A stretch of DNA of 25,384 nt from Prevotella sp. (GCA_016291915.1 JAEEZP010000151.1:1-25384), one strand, 5' to 3'. Positions 8,031 through 15,204 are shown, numbered from the stretch's first letter. A program made the numbers and translations. Notes: generated by a model not told the origin, from the sequence alone.

Positions 8031-8075
8031 CAGTATCCCAATATGGTATGGGAAACTTTTTTAGAATTATATTGA
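8031..8075 (+). pseudogene. C-terminal toxin remnant upstream of immunity 3
   Basis: The reading frame directly after repeat copy 1 ends 'YPNMVWETFLELY' with TGA at 8073-8075, 9 bp before the next immunity ATG. It shares the W-E-x(3)-[LIV]-[DE]-L-Y-stop ending with the remnants at 8781-8894 and 9602-9658, each in the same position before a DUF4304-like gene. Confidence 0.48.
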
Positions 8076-8084
8076 ATAACAGCG

Positions 8085-8552
8085 ATGGATAATAAAGAAT
8101 TAATAAAGATATTTAATAAAGCTATTTCAGATATAGGCTTTAAGAAAAAGAGAAACAATGTATGGTATCGGAAAGGGGAATATGTCACCGAAGGAGTTTA
8201 CCTCCAGAAATCGATGTTTGGAAACCATTATTACTTTCGTTATGGTTATGTAATTAACGAGCTGGATTTGGATGGCTATTTCTGTCATATTGATTACAAG
8301 CCCGCATTTTTGTTACGCGAATATTCTTTGATAGAAAAATTATTTAATCTTGAAGTTGATATCAGTGATATTGACAGAGATTTACAATTAAAGAAAATCA
8401 TAAAATCTAATTTACAGTCATCGAATTTGGACGTTCCGAATTCAAAAGAAGATTTGACCGAAAAAATATTTATTCTCAATTTGTATGTTGATGCTAAAGT
8501 TATGAAACACTTGAATATTGGTCGTAAAGATGATAAATATTATAGGCTGTGA
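8085..8552 (+). CDS. DUF4304-like immunity protein A
   Basis: 155 residues, soluble, no signal peptide. The pattern 'GFKKKRNNVWYRKGEYVTEGVYLQKS' split over residues 18-43, then 'GNHYYFRYGYVINEL', matches the DUF4304-type fold, which occurs among immunity proteins of polymorphic toxin systems. It is the first of three paralogues (with 8907-9362 and 9661-10119). All three open 'MDN' and keep the 'W.RKG', 'LQKS..(G/S)N' and C-terminal 'LNI' positions. This one is the most divergent in the second half. It should act in the cytosol by binding a toxin domain. The matching toxin is absent except for a tail remnant. Confidence 0.7.
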   Translation: MDNKELIKIFNKAISDIGFKKKRNNVWYRKGEYVTEGVYLQKSMFGNHYYFRYGYVINELDLDGYFCHIDYKPAFLLREYSLIEKLFNLEVDISDIDRDLQLKKIIKSNLQSSNLDVPNSKEDLTEKIFILNLYVDAKVMKHLNIGRKDDKYYRL

Positions 8553-8558
8553 AAACAA

Positions 8559-8758
8559 GGGACTTCCCGTCCCGTTCATCGGGATATGTCATCCCGATGT
8601 CAGTAATGGCGGATATGCTATCCGCAAATAACTTGAATAGTAGGAACATATATAATGTAAAACGGCAATAGACATGGAGCTGCAAACGTTTATAATAAGA
8701 AACTATTTGCGGATCACAGATCCTTATATTCATTACCGGCGGATGACATATCCGCCGG
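8559..8758. repeat. Run of short GGAT/ATCC hairpins
   Basis: This fills most of the 354-bp gap between immunity genes A and B. Hairpins are GGGAC/GTCCC (8559-8573), ATCGGGAT/ATCCCGAT (8578-8598), GCGGAT/ATCCGC (8609-8625), GGATC/GATCC (8711-8723) and CCGGCGGAT/ATCCGCCGG (8736-8758). All but the first share the core GGAT...ATCC with different outer pairs, like a degenerate REP family. They relate to the GGGATT/AATCCC hairpins of the composite repeats. Confidence 0.72.
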
Positions 8759-8780
8759 AACGGGGCTGAAGCCGGGGAAT

Positions 8781-8894
8781 CCCACAGGGGTAAGACAAGG
8801 AATGAGACAATTAGATAAATATGTAGACAGATTCAATTTAGAACGTCCACTAAATAATGGTAGAAAATGGGAAGGTGTATTGGATTTGTATTAA
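8781..8894 (+). pseudogene. C-terminal toxin remnant upstream of immunity B
   Basis: An open frame reads 'PTGVRQGMRQLDKYVDRFNL' and ends 'ERPLNNGRKWEGVLDLY', with TAA at 8892-8894, 12 bp before the immunity ATG. It has no start, promoter or toxin core. Its ending matches the remnant at 9602-9658 ('SPLNGGRRWEGVIELY'), so the two lost toxins were homologous, just as their immunity proteins are. Confidence 0.6.
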
Positions 8895-8906
8895 TTTAAA
8901 TAAAAA

Positions 8907-9362
8907 ATGGATAATAGAAAATTTATAGCGTGCTTCAGTAAGGCTGTTTTACAGATGGGCTTTAAAGAGGTTAAGAGATTAAATCTTTGGATTAGAAAGG
9001 GGAATGAAGTATCTGAGACGATATTTCTGCAAAAATCAATCTATGGAAATCTATATTTATTTAATTATGGAGGAGTAATTAATAATATGATAAAAGATAA
9101 TATGTCACATGTGCAAGAACACTTTTATCTATTATCTGAGGGATCTGATGAAGATAATAAAATACTATTTGACTTTCTACATTTGGAAGACAATACTATA
9201 TCAGATGAAAAAAGGATATCTGGGTTGATGAAGCTTTTCAGTGGTCCTTATGTTGTTTCCTACAAGAATCATTTTACATCAGAAGATGAAGTGAGACATT
9301 ATATCATTGATAAAAACATTGTTGTTTCAAGAGAAGTTCTGGATTACCTTAATATATCATGA
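8907..9362 (+). CDS. DUF4304-like immunity protein B
   Basis: 151 residues, second of the three paralogues. It opens 'MDNRKFIACFSKAVLQMGFK' and keeps 'LWIRKGNEVSETIFLQKSIY' and 'GNLYLFNYGGVINN'. The C-terminal half, with 'ISDEKRISGLMKLF...YVV', '(E)DEVRHYII' and 'EVLDYLNIS', aligns closely with protein C. Cytosolic, no membrane segment. The gene is strongly AT-rich. It follows a toxin-tail remnant by 12 bp and is followed by repeat copy 2, so it forms a remnant-immunity-repeat cassette. Function is inferred from family and position. Confidence 0.7.
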   Translation: MDNRKFIACFSKAVLQMGFKEVKRLNLWIRKGNEVSETIFLQKSIYGNLYLFNYGGVINNMIKDNMSHVQEHFYLLSEGSDEDNKILFDFLHLEDNTISDEKRISGLMKLFSGPYVVSYKNHFTSEDEVRHYIIDKNIVVSREVLDYLNIS

Positions 9363-9400
9363 TAAAAAAATCACAGTTGCAGTGCTTGATATTACTCCGC

Positions 9401-9599
9401 TGCGAGGGATTTGCAATTCCTCGCAAATGAATATGAGCATTTGTAATGTGTAGAATATGAATAATGATATGAGATCCATTTCAAGCCATGCTAAAACCAT
9501 GAGGGGGGGGCGGGATTGCAAATCCCTATACTCAGCACATCGGGATAACATATCATGATGAACAGAAAAAATGAATCACAGAACCGTCCCACTGATCCC
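9401..9599. repeat. Composite palindromic repeat, copy 2
   Basis: About 199 bp, near-identical to copy 1. The leading hairpin has one G-T wobble (TGCGAGGGATT against AATTCCTCGCA, 9401-9425). It ends at the same CACTGATCCC boundary, after which sequence differs from copy 1. It separates immunity genes B and C. Confidence 0.85.
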
Positions 9600-9601
9600 A
9601 T

Positions 9602-9658
9602 ACTTTCTCCCCTTTGAATGGTGGAAGACGTTGGGAGGGAGTTATAGAACTATATTAA
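9602..9658 (+). pseudogene. C-terminal toxin remnant upstream of immunity C
   Basis: Immediately after repeat copy 2, a frame reads 'SPLNGGRRWEGVIELY' and stops at 9656-9658, 2 bp before the ATG at 9661. It matches the ending 'RPLNNGRKWEGVLDLY' at 8844-8894. It is in a different phase relative to the repeat than the remnant at 8031-8075, so repeat and remnant are not one coding unit. Confidence 0.58.
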
Positions 9659-9660
9659 AG

Positions 9661-10119
9661 ATGGATAATAAGTTGTTTATAAAGGTTTTTTCAGAGGCTG
9701 TTCAGACCTTAGGTTTTTCTAAGCAGCGAAATAATGTATGGATAAGGAAAGGAGAAATCGTATCAGAATGTATTTACCTTCAGAAATCGGTTTATTCAAA
9801 TAGTTATTATTTTAGGTATAATGGAATACTTAATAATCTGAATATCCTAAATAGGAGTTATAATAAAAACTACGGTCATTTCCACCTGCATAAATGTATT
9901 ACGAATGAAAATCGTAGTGTTTTATTAAAGGTTTTGGATTTAGATTATCAGATCTCTGATGAAAAGAGAAAAGCGTTGATAAATGAATTATTCTGCTATC
10001 CTAATGTAGTTCCTATTAATAATCAATTTCAAGAGGAGACAGAAGTGCGTAATTATATCATAAGTGAGAATATTATTGTTTTTGTTGACGTATTAAAATA
10101 CTTAAATATATCAAGATAG
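9661..10119 (+). CDS. DUF4304-like immunity protein C
   Basis: 152 residues from the ATG at 9661, where all three paralogues begin 'MDN'. An in-frame upstream ATG (9571) lies inside the repeat and would add 30 unrelated residues. It keeps 'LGFSKQRNNVWIRKGEIVSE', 'CIYLQKSVYSNSYYFRYNG', 'ISDEKRKALINELF', 'EETEVRNYIIS' and 'VLKYLNIS'. The final Arg and stop fall at the edge of repeat copy 3. It is probably a cytosolic toxin-binding protein. It is closest to protein B over the second half and to protein A in the 'RNNVW' region. Confidence 0.72.
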   Translation: MDNKLFIKVFSEAVQTLGFSKQRNNVWIRKGEIVSECIYLQKSVYSNSYYFRYNGILNNLNILNRSYNKNYGHFHLHKCITNENRSVLLKVLDLDYQISDEKRKALINELFCYPNVVPINNQFQEETEVRNYIISENIIVFVDVLKYLNISR

Positions 10120-10265
10120 CCTCGCAAATGATTATGATGCATTTATAATGCGTAGAATATGAATAATGATATGAGATCCATTTCAAGCCATGCTCATTCC
10201 ATGAAGGGGTCGGGATTGCAAATCCCTATGCTCAACACATCAGGATAGCATATCCCGATGAACAG
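10119..10265. repeat. Composite palindromic repeat, copy 3 (shorter)
   Basis: Starts within the leading hairpin ('CCTCGCAAATGA') and continues co-linear with copies 1 and 2 through 'GCGTAGAATATGAATAATGA' and GGGATTGCAAATCCC. It then has a well-kept CATCAGGATA/TATCCCGATG palindrome. It lacks the CAGAACCGTCCC end, breaking off after 'GATGAACAGA' into the 22-bp array. Confidence 0.8.
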
Positions 10266-10282
10266 ACAGAGGTGGAGAAGGG

Positions 10283-10388
10283 ATCACTTGGGACTTTTTC
10301 CCGATCCACTTGGGACTTTCTCTCTATCCAGTTGGGACTTTTCCCCGATTCGCGTGGGACTTTTTCCCTGTCCACGTGGGACTTTTGA
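10283..10388. repeat. 22-bp tandem array, block A (5 units)
   Basis: GGGAC recurs at 10290, 10312, 10334, 10356 and 10378, exactly 22 bp apart. The consensus is roughly CCACTTGGGACTTTTTCCCG. Because 22 is not a multiple of 3, the array cannot be a translated peptide repeat. No gene is present in 10120-10676. Confidence 0.88.
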
Positions 10389-10392
10389 AACT

Positions 10393-10474
10393 GTTGACTT
10401 AAGTCGACAGATTTGCTGACTATAGTCGGCAATGTTGCTGACATAAGTCGGCAGACCTGCTGACATAAGTCAGC
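10393..10474. repeat. 22-bp tandem array, block B (4 palindromic units)
   Basis: TGAC recurs at 10395, 10417, 10439 and 10461, again exactly 22 bp apart. Each unit is a 16-bp palindrome of the type GCTGACATAAGTCAGC. The units are GTTGACTTAAGTCGAC, GCTGACTATAGTCGGC, GCTGACATAAGTCGGC and GCTGACATAAGTCAGC, with variation mostly kept as G-T wobble. Confidence 0.88.
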
Positions 10475-10592
10475 AAGAGAGCAAACAGTACTTAAAGAAT
10501 CCTACGGGATAGGTTTTTTATACACTTTTCACCATATTTGTCATCCAGGTGTCGGTAATCTTTTGATTGGAAGAAATAAATAAAAAAGTGAT

Positions 10593-10622
10593 GAGCCAGA
10601 ATGTTTTTCTGGCTCTTTTTTT
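10593..10622 (+). terminator. Rho-independent terminator before susC
   Basis: GAGCCAGAA (10593-10601) pairs with TTCTGGCTC (10607-10615) around a 5-nt loop, followed by seven T. It should stop transcription coming from the immunity array. Its T-tract runs directly into the -33 element of the next promoter. Confidence 0.85.
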
Positions 10623-10651
10623 GCTTTTTTCATCATATTTTTCTATCTTTG
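10620..10651 (+). promoter_or_regulatory. Promoter of the susC/susD pair
   Basis: A -33 TTTG (10620-10623) and a -7 TATCTTTG (10644-10651) are 20 bp apart, a full consensus match. Predicted start is near 10657, about 20 nt before the ATG. Confidence 0.78.
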
Positions 10652-10676
10652 GCTTCATTATCAATTTAACCTCATT

Positions 10677-13373
10677 ATGATGAAAGAAACAATAACTGCC
10701 CTTCTCCTGTTTCTCTTCCTGTCCCCGTTGTATGCACAACAGAAAGATACTGTCGTTTCCGTTGGTTATGCCACAAGGGATGCGGGATCGTTCACAGGCT
10801 CTGTCAAGAAGATTGACGAGCGGCAAATGAATAATAAAGATCAGGCAACTACAGCCATGGATGCCATTCGAGGACGTGTGGCTGGTATGCAGGTGGAGCG
10901 TAACGGCACCAATGCCTTAAGCGCTGTACGTCTGCGTGGTACCACCTCTCTCACAGGCAGTAACGACCCACTGATTATCGTAGATGGTGTGATGGGAGAT
11001 CTTTCTTTACTGTCGAGTGTCTATCCTACTGACATCGAGAGTTTTACCATCTTGAAAGATGCTTCCGAGACCTCCCAGTATGGTTCTCGCGGAGCTGCCG
11101 GCGTAATAGAGGTAAAGACCCTCGGTGGTAAGCCCGGACAGATGCGGGTGAACTATAACAGTTCATTTGGCATTTCCTCTGTATATAAGACCCTGAACAT
11201 GATGAATGCCGAGCAATATCGCAGCTATGGTCGTCAGCAGGACATCAATATCATCGACATGGGGTATCAGACCGATTTCCAAAAACTCATCCAACGGACC
11301 GGATTGACACAGCAACACCATCTTGCATTCACGGGAGGCACGGAGCAGTCGAACTACCGTGTGGCATTGGGATATATCAATCATGAGACGGTCATCAAAG
11401 GAAGGGGCGACCGCACCTTTATGTCGAACATGAATATGACACAGATGATGTTCGACGGATTCCTCCGCGTGGACCTCGGCATGTTCAGTTCTACCGGCAA
11501 ACAACGTAGGATCTTCGATGAGCAGAAACTGTTTTACTCAGCAGCAGCATGGAATCCTACCTTTCCCAACCATAAAAACAGTAGTGGCGGATGGGACGGT
11601 TATGCCTCAGCCAGTCAGATAAACAACCCCCAGGCACTGCTCGAAGAGAAAGACCACTCGGAGAACTCACATATCAGCACCCATGCCAAGCTCACCTTCA
11701 ACCTGTTGCCCTCCCTGAAGCTGATGCTCTTCGGTGCCTATTCCTATGATGTGGATCAGCAGATGCAGTATCTGCCCACCTCTGTATGGAACAAAGGACA
11801 AGCTTATAGGAGTACCGCTAAACATGAGAATATTCTGGCCAATGCCATTCTCTCTTATAACAAGAAGATGGATGTACATGCTTTCGGGCTGACGGCACTC
11901 GCCGAGATACAAAAAGACACTTACAACGGTTATCACACCACTGTAACAAACTTCGCAACAGACTTGTTGGGATATAATAATCTCTCTGCAGGGGCTTTGC
12001 GGCCGTGGAGCGGAACAGGTTCGCTCTACGAACAACCGAAGATGACCTCGTTTATGGGTAGTGCCAACTACACCCTCGCCGACAAATATCTCTTTTCGTT
12101 TACTGCCCGTGCCGACGGCTCCAGTAAGTTCGGCAATAACCATAAATGGGGATTCTTCCCAGCCGTGTCGGGTGCGTGGGTCATCAGTAAAGAACCGTTC
12201 ATGCAGACACAAGAGGTTATCAATGAGCTGAAACTGAATGTGGGATACGGCTTATCGGGTAATCAGGCAGGTATCGACAGCTACACCACCCTCGCCCTTG
12301 TCAGTCCCAACGGTTTCGTGCCGGTCGGCAATGGTAATATCGTATCGTTTACCACACTGAAAAACATCAATCCTGACTTAAAATGGGAAGTCAGCAAAAC
12401 CATCAATATCGGACTGGACGCACAACTGCTGCACCAGCGGTTGCTTTTCTCTGTCAACTACTATAACACGAAGGTTACAGACATGCTCTATCCCTACTCC
12501 GTGAGCACTCCGCCTTTCACCTATACCACGCTTCTCGCAAACATGGGTTCTATGAGAAACAGTGGATTGGAGTTCTCCATAGGAGGCACACCGTTAGTGA
12601 AGAAAGATATGGAACTGACCATCAACGGGAATATCTCATTCCAGAGGAACCGTCTCCTCTCTCTCAGCGGGGAATACAACGGCACATATCTCGAGATAGC
12701 TCAATACTCAGCTATCGCTAAGCTCAACGGTGCCGGTTTTCACGGTGGTAACAACGACGTTACCTACCAAGTGGTGGGACAACCCCTGGGTATGTTCTTC
12801 CTCCCGAAAGCAAACGGTCTGATCAGCGATGGGACAGGTGGCTATACCTACAATGTCGCAGATCTTGACAATGATAAGATCGTTGATACCACAAACGACC
12901 GGTATCTCTGCGGACAGGCTATGCCGAAGATGCTGATCGGCTCAAATATTTCTTTCCGTTATAAAGAGTTTGATATCTCCATGCAGGTGAACGGTGCTTT
13001 CGGGCATAAGATCTATAACGGCACCTCATTAGCCTATATGAACGTCACCTCGTTCCCTCTGTATAACATCATGGAGGAAGCACCACAGCAAAATATCAAG
13101 GACCAGACCGTCACCGACTATTGGTTAGAGAGCGGTGACTACGTGAATATTGACTATATCACCCTTGGATGGCGGGTGCCACTGCGCAAGAACAGGATTG
13201 TACAGGCCATGCGCCTCTCCATGACGATGAATAACGTCGCTACCTTCACAGGATACAGCGGACTGACACCGATGATCAACAGTTCTAACGTCAACGGCAC
13301 ACTGGGGCTCGACGACAAATATTCCTATCCCCTCTTCCATACCTATACCTTAGGGCTTAGTCTCACTTTCTAA
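10677..13373 (+). CDS. SusC/RagA-type TonB-dependent outer-membrane transporter
   Basis: 898 residues forming the outer-membrane barrel of a SusCD complex that imports a glycan or peptide using TonB energy. A signal peptide (about 1-21, ending 'SPLYAQQ') leads directly to 'DTVVSVGYATRD', the segment that precedes the plug. The plug follows with 'AMDAIRGRVAGMQVERNGTN', 'VRLRGTTSLTGSNDPLIIVD' and 'GSRGAAGVIEVKT', then the beta barrel to the terminal 'TYTLGLSLTF'. The N-terminal carboxypeptidase-regulatory-like domain common in this family is missing, which explains the shorter length. ATG codons at 10677 and 10680 are both possible. susD follows after 17 bp. No glycoside hydrolase, peptidase or sensor gene lies next to the pair, so the substrate cannot be inferred. 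Confidence 0.94.
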   Translation: MMKETITALLLFLFLSPLYAQQKDTVVSVGYATRDAGSFTGSVKKIDERQMNNKDQATTAMDAIRGRVAGMQVERNGTNALSAVRLRGTTSLTGSNDPLIIVDGVMGDLSLLSSVYPTDIESFTILKDASETSQYGSRGAAGVIEVKTLGGKPGQMRVNYNSSFGISSVYKTLNMMNAEQYRSYGRQQDINIIDMGYQTDFQKLIQRTGLTQQHHLAFTGGTEQSNYRVALGYINHETVIKGRGDRTFMSNMNMTQMMFDGFLRVDLGMFSSTGKQRRIFDEQKLFYSAAAWNPTFPNHKNSSGGWDGYASASQINNPQALLEEKDHSENSHISTHAKLTFNLLPSLKLMLFGAYSYDVDQQMQYLPTSVWNKGQAYRSTAKHENILANAILSYNKKMDVHAFGLTALAEIQKDTYNGYHTTVTNFATDLLGYNNLSAGALRPWSGTGSLYEQPKMTSFMGSANYTLADKYLFSFTARADGSSKFGNNHKWGFFPAVSGAWVISKEPFMQTQEVINELKLNVGYGLSGNQAGIDSYTTLALVSPNGFVPVGNGNIVSFTTLKNINPDLKWEVSKTINIGLDAQLLHQRLLFSVNYYNTKVTDMLYPYSVSTPPFTYTTLLANMGSMRNSGLEFSIGGTPLVKKDMELTINGNISFQRNRLLSLSGEYNGTYLEIAQYSAIAKLNGAGFHGGNNDVTYQVVGQPLGMFFLPKANGLISDGTGGYTYNVADLDNDKIVDTTNDRYLCGQAMPKMLIGSNISFRYKEFDISMQVNGAFGHKIYNGTSLAYMNVTSFPLYNIMEEAPQQNIKDQTVTDYWLESGDYVNIDYITLGWRVPLRKNRIVQAMRLSMTMNNVATFTGYSGLTPMINSSNVNGTLGLDDKYSYPLFHTYTLGLSLTF

Positions 13374-13390
13374 TTAACTGTCAAACATCA

Positions 13391-15055
13391 ATGATTATGA
13401 AAAGGAAGAATCACACCATATATTTTATAGGAAGGACATGTATCACGGTTCTGCTCGTTGGTTGTATCTCAGCGATAACCGGTTGTGACAAGTTCCTGGA
13501 GGAAGATCCCAAAGGGTCACTGTCCGAGGATGAGGCATACAGCACACAAGAGGCCTTGATAAACAATACTGTCCTCTCCATCTACAACTACATTGGAGGC
13601 AATACCGCCTCACAAGGACTGCAAGGAACAGAACGGGGTGTCTATGACCTCAACACCCTCACTACCGACGAAGCGATCATGCCTACGAGAGGAGGCGACT
13701 GGTACGATGGCGGTTACTGGCAGACACTGTTCCGACATACCTGGGTGGCAGGGACAGCATCGCTCAAAGACACCTGGGATTATCTCTTCAAGGTGGTGAT
13801 GCTCTGTAATGAGTATCTGGAAAGGATCGAGATCTTTCAAAAGACACATACCGAGGCTATCCTTGACAGTTATATCGCTGAGTTGCGGGCGGTACGTGCC
13901 ATGTATTATTTCTACCTGATGGATCTCTTCGGCAGAGTGCCTATCATCGAGCGCACTGGATCAGCAACCGACCAGACACCTCTTTCCTCACGTAGCAAAA
14001 CCTTCCATTATATCATCAAAGAACTACAGGATGCATTGCCCCTACTCTCTTCCGAACACAGCAACTCCTTTGGTACTTACTATGGAAGGATGACACAACC
14101 GGTTGTTTATTTTCTCTTGGCTAAGTTGGCACTGAATGCGGAAGTGTATATGGATGACAACTGGACGGATGCCACCCGTCCCACAGGAGGATCCATCTTC
14201 TTTACCGTTGACGGGCAATCCCTCAATGCCTGGCAAACAGTCATCGCATACTGTGATAAGATAGAGGCAGCCGGCTATATCCTGTCGCCTGACTTCAGCG
14301 ATAATTTCTGTCCTACCAATGAGAGTTCCAATGAGAATATTTTCACGATTCCCATGGATCCCACTCTTTATAACAACTGGTATTGCTACTTCTTCCGCAG
14401 TCGTCATTACTGCCATGGTGCTGCTCTGGGAGGTGCTTCCGAGAATGGAACGAGCGCTACTGTTGAAGTGCTCAAAGCCTTCGGTTACGGTACGGAAAAC
14501 CAAGATCCACGCTTTGACATGACTTTCTATGCCGGCTTGGTAAAAGAAAACGGACAACAGATCTATGAGGATGACGGGCATACCCCCTTGGTATATCACC
14601 CTTGGGAGGTAGCACTGGATGTGACGGGCAGCCCTTATGAAAAGACAGCCGGCGCCCGGCTGCACAAGTATGCCAATGACCCTAATGCCAATGCCGATGG
14701 ACGAAACTGTAATAACGACATCGTACTCTTCCGCTTCGCTGATGTCTTGCTGATGCGGGCAGAGGCTTTTGTTCGTGATGGTAATAACGGGGATGTAGAT
14801 CTGTATCGCGTACGCAGAAGAGTGGAGATGCCACAACGCATCGCCACGCTCTCCACAATCCAGGAAGAACGGATCCTGGAATTATCACAGGAAGGATGGC
14901 GGCGTAACGACATGATCCGTTTCGGTACCTATACCCAATCCTATACAGACCATCCACAGTCTTCCAACGACCAGAAAGGTTACACCATTGTTTTCCCCAT
15001 TCCAGGCGATCTCTTGACGATGAATCCCTCTTGGACACAGAATCCGGGATATTAA
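13391..15055 (+). CDS. SusD/RagB-type surface lipoprotein
   Basis: 554 residues, the lid and binding partner of the preceding SusC transporter. A lipoprotein signal ends in I-T-G-C with Cys32, followed by 'DKFLEEDPKGSLSEDEAYST', the standard SusD opening. Tetratricopeptide-like helices include 'ELRAVRAMYYFYLMDLFGRV'. The C-terminal third has 'DIVLFRFADVLLMRAEAFVR' and 'ILELSQEGWRRNDMIRFGTY', and ends 'TQNPGY', all typical. An alternative ATG at 13397 gives a slightly shorter signal. It is co-transcribed with susC and probably followed by a weak terminator. Ligand unknown. Confidence 0.94.
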   Translation: MIMKRKNHTIYFIGRTCITVLLVGCISAITGCDKFLEEDPKGSLSEDEAYSTQEALINNTVLSIYNYIGGNTASQGLQGTERGVYDLNTLTTDEAIMPTRGGDWYDGGYWQTLFRHTWVAGTASLKDTWDYLFKVVMLCNEYLERIEIFQKTHTEAILDSYIAELRAVRAMYYFYLMDLFGRVPIIERTGSATDQTPLSSRSKTFHYIIKELQDALPLLSSEHSNSFGTYYGRMTQPVVYFLLAKLALNAEVYMDDNWTDATRPTGGSIFFTVDGQSLNAWQTVIAYCDKIEAAGYILSPDFSDNFCPTNESSNENIFTIPMDPTLYNNWYCYFFRSRHYCHGAALGGASENGTSATVEVLKAFGYGTENQDPRFDMTFYAGLVKENGQQIYEDDGHTPLVYHPWEVALDVTGSPYEKTAGARLHKYANDPNANADGRNCNNDIVLFRFADVLLMRAEAFVRDGNNGDVDLYRVRRRVEMPQRIATLSTIQEERILELSQEGWRRNDMIRFGTYTQSYTDHPQSSNDQKGYTIVFPIPGDLLTMNPSWTQNPGY

Positions 15056-15068
15056 TACAGTACTATTA

Positions 15069-15093
15069 GGATAGTCCTATCCACTGCATTTTT
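15069..15093 (+). terminator. Weak terminator after susD
   Basis: GGATAG (15069-15074) and CTATCC (15077-15082) form a 6-bp stem with a 2-nt loop, which in RNA would open to a 4-bp stem. A five-T tract follows at 15089. Position 14 bp after the stop fits, but the hairpin is small. Confidence 0.42.
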
Positions 15094-15144
15094 AATAGAT
15101 TCATTAATGAAGCACCTCATTAGAGCGTTAAAAAGCGCAAAGTA

Positions 15145-15176
15145 CTTGTTAATTAGACAAAAAATACGTATCTTTA
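15145..15176 (+). promoter_or_regulatory. Promoter of the alarmone gene pair
   Basis: A -33 CTTG (15145-15148) and a -7 TATCTTTA (15169-15176) are 20 bp apart. The predicted start near 15183 makes the TTG at 15184 an unlikely start codon and favours the ATG at 15205 or 15211. Confidence 0.58.
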
Positions 15177-15204
15177 CACTCTGTTGGTTCAGCCACAGTA
15201 TAAA

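Noticed and set aside
9571..9660. N-terminal extension of immunity C from ATG 9571
   Set aside because: The extension is encoded by repeat copy 2, and the paralogues all start at the MDN equivalent of 9661.
10232..10466. Minus-strand open frames with repeated Arg/Glu/Lys-rich peptides
   Set aside because: They lie entirely in the 22-bp arrays. The period is not a multiple of three, so the apparent peptide repeats come from the DNA repeat and there is no promoter or start context.
10283..10474. CRISPR array
   Set aside because: Period is 22 bp with no distinction between conserved repeats and unique spacers, and no cas genes are present.
10501..10592. Possible small RNA ending at the 10593-10622 terminator
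   Set aside because: A near-match to a -7 box (CATATTTG, 10533-10540) has no -33 partner, and a CCTA/TAGG hairpin with a T-run at 10501-10520 is too short to call a terminator.
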